Positions 63,165 through 64,000 of a stretch of 64,000 nt of DNA are shown piece after piece. Numbering within the stretch: the stretch's first letter is position 1; each line of letters begins with the position of its first letter. A program made the position numbers and the translations under genes. This stretch comes from Flavivirga spongiicola (GTDB lineage: Bacteria; Bacteroidota; Bacteroidia; Flavobacteriales; Flavobacteriaceae). Location: assembly GCF_030540825.1 (NCBI RefSeq), contig NZ_JAUOEO010000002.1, positions 62,001-126,000 on the forward strand. The letters are read 5' to 3'. The notes below the pieces were generated by a model. The model did not search any database. It was not told the DNA's origin and saw nothing but the letters and a program-made list of their open reading frames with translations.

Positions 63165-63656
63165 ATGGTAGAGATTATTATTGCTAATACAAAGAATCAT
63201 TATTCGCAAATAGCAAAACTTGCAGATGTTATTTGGAGAGAACATTATATTCCGATAGTAGGGAAACAGCAGATCGATTATATGCTCAGTAAGTATCAAT
63301 CTGCAATAGCCATTGAAGAGCAGGTAGCAAATGGATTTGAATATTTTTTAATGACTTTTGATAAAACCCCTGTTGGTTACATTTCGGTTAAAAAGGAAGT
63401 AGAATCATTATTTTTAAGTAAAATTTATATTTTAAGCGTTTATAGAGGCAAGAAGATAGGTAAAGCTGCTATGGCATTTATTGAAGAAAAAGCAGAAGAC
63501 TATGAATTAAAAAGTATCAGACTTACTGTAAATATAAATAATACCAATTCTATTAAAGCTTATGAGAAATTGGGATTTGCCAATATAGGCCCTTTAGTTA
63601 CAGATATTGGTAATGGGTTTGTGATGGATGATTATCAAATGGTAAAAACGATATAA
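63165..63656 (+). CDS. GNAT N-acetyltransferase
   Basis: 163 residues. The acetyl-CoA binding motif is in LSKIYILSVYRGKKIGKAAM, followed by ESIRL-like LKSIRLTVNINNTNSIKAYE and KLGFANIGPLVTDIG, where the asparagine-rich stretch and KLGF are typical of GNATs. The acceptor is unknown. It converges directly on the DUF4268 gene (adjacent bases). Confidence 0.91.
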   Translation: MVEIIIANTKNHYSQIAKLADVIWREHYIPIVGKQQIDYMLSKYQSAIAIEEQVANGFEYFLMTFDKTPVGYISVKKEVESLFLSKIYILSVYRGKKIGKAAMAFIEEKAEDYELKSIRLTVNINNTNSIKAYEKLGFANIGPLVTDIGNGFVMDDYQMVKTI

Positions 63657-64000
63657 TCATCCCTCAATGACATCTTTATATTCTTCAAAAAAGGCTTCAA
63701 AAGCGTTCATGTTTTTATTGAAAAATTCCATAACATCACGCCATGTATTTTTATTATGAATAGATACTTTCTGTTCTAAAGGTACATAAATTCTAGAAAT
63801 TTCTTTTTCATTATCTAAAAAGTACGCCTCGCTAAAAATAGCATTAGGAAGAAATTCGTCTAAAAGAATGGATTTTAAGGCTTGAAGTTTTTCCCAATAT
63901 TTAATTCGGTTTTCAAGATCGTCTTCTAAATCTAAAGCCACCAAAGCATTTTTGTTGTCAAAATGAAATTTGAAGCTTAAACCTTTTAGTTTTGTATTGT
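63657..64000 (-). CDS. DUF4268-containing protein, truncated by the window end
   Basis: About 114 C-terminal residues are visible: the frame stays open to the window edge beyond the apparent start at 63944, reading KLKGLSFKFHFDNKNALVAL before DLEDDLENRIKYWEKL. The segment ILLDEFLPNAIFSEAYFLDN fits the DUF4268 family. Function is unknown; the start lies beyond base 64000. Confidence 0.75.
   Translation of the reverse strand, partial: NTKLKGLSFKFHFDNKNALVALDLEDDLENRIKYWEKLQALKSILLDEFLPNAIFSEAYFLDNEKEISRIYVPLEQKVSIHNKNTWRDVMEFFNKNMNAFEAFFEEYKDVIEG

Noticed and set aside
1..64000. tRNA, rRNA or known riboswitch
   Set aside because: Reading the gaps by eye I saw no cloverleaf with a GTTCRA-type arm, no rRNA-like stretch and no riboswitch core; a covariance-model scan would be needed to exclude weak ones.

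Overview
The window looks like chromosomal DNA of a low-GC marine-type flavobacterium (Bacteroidota, Flavobacteriaceae). The reasons are SusC/SusD outer-membrane proteins with a Bacteroides-type ECF sigma/FecR pair, C-terminal type IX secretion sorting domains, DUF4294, DUF1800/DUF1501 pairs, SD-poor translation starts, and promoter-like TAnnTTTG boxes. No rRNA, tRNA, CRISPR array, transposase or integrase gene was recognised.

Left flank (1-5.56 kb): a 5'-truncated AGCS Na+/alanine-type symporter, a DUF4212 small subunit with its SSS-family large subunit, and acetyl-CoA synthetase. The last three form a plausible acetate uptake and activation module, closed by a strong terminator.

Central accessory region (about 5.59-27.86 kb): eleven related imperfect palindromes of about 140-200 bp cut this stretch into twelve units. 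Nearly every unit carries a short inverted match between its own two ends (GTTGTAATTA, GTTAGCAACT, GTTACCTGCA, GTTGTAGCAC and so on). The match differs from unit to unit and is not shared by neighbouring units. That is the signature of integron gene cassettes with attC sites, oriented on the minus strand. Gene ends sit within a few bases of the unit boundaries. No integron integrase is present, so this is an integron-like cassette array lacking its integrase (CALIN-like). Its cargo is an MDR dehydrogenase, secreted and lipoprotein enzymes, two membrane-anchored AraC regulators, a DJ-1/PfpI protein, a PPP-type phosphatase, a LytS/LytT pair, a Ser/Thr kinase, an AlbA_2 protein, three small unknowns, an ORF-less unit, a T9SS-secreted repeat protein and several hypotheticals.

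Right of the array the genome looks like ordinary core: an MsbA-like ABC exporter, DinB proteins, a Bcr/CflA exporter, an FKBP isomerase, a Crp-family regulator, YceI, a one-domain DEAD-like protein, GNAT enzymes, an amidohydrolase and a TPR/LuxR-type regulator (28-38.8 kb). Next come a three-gene acyl-CoA carboxylase operon on the minus strand, PrsW, NUDIX and a PLP enzyme (39.2-45.5 kb). A regulated nutrient-uptake locus follows: ECF sigma, FecR, SusC with STN domain, SusD and a large VCBS/ASPIC lipoprotein (46-56.4 kb). The end holds M42 peptidase, DUF4294, hemolysin III, a DUF1800-DUF1501-T9SS operon, a GNAT and a truncated DUF4268 gene. Short MITE- or REP-like inverted repeats lie in several intergenic gaps.
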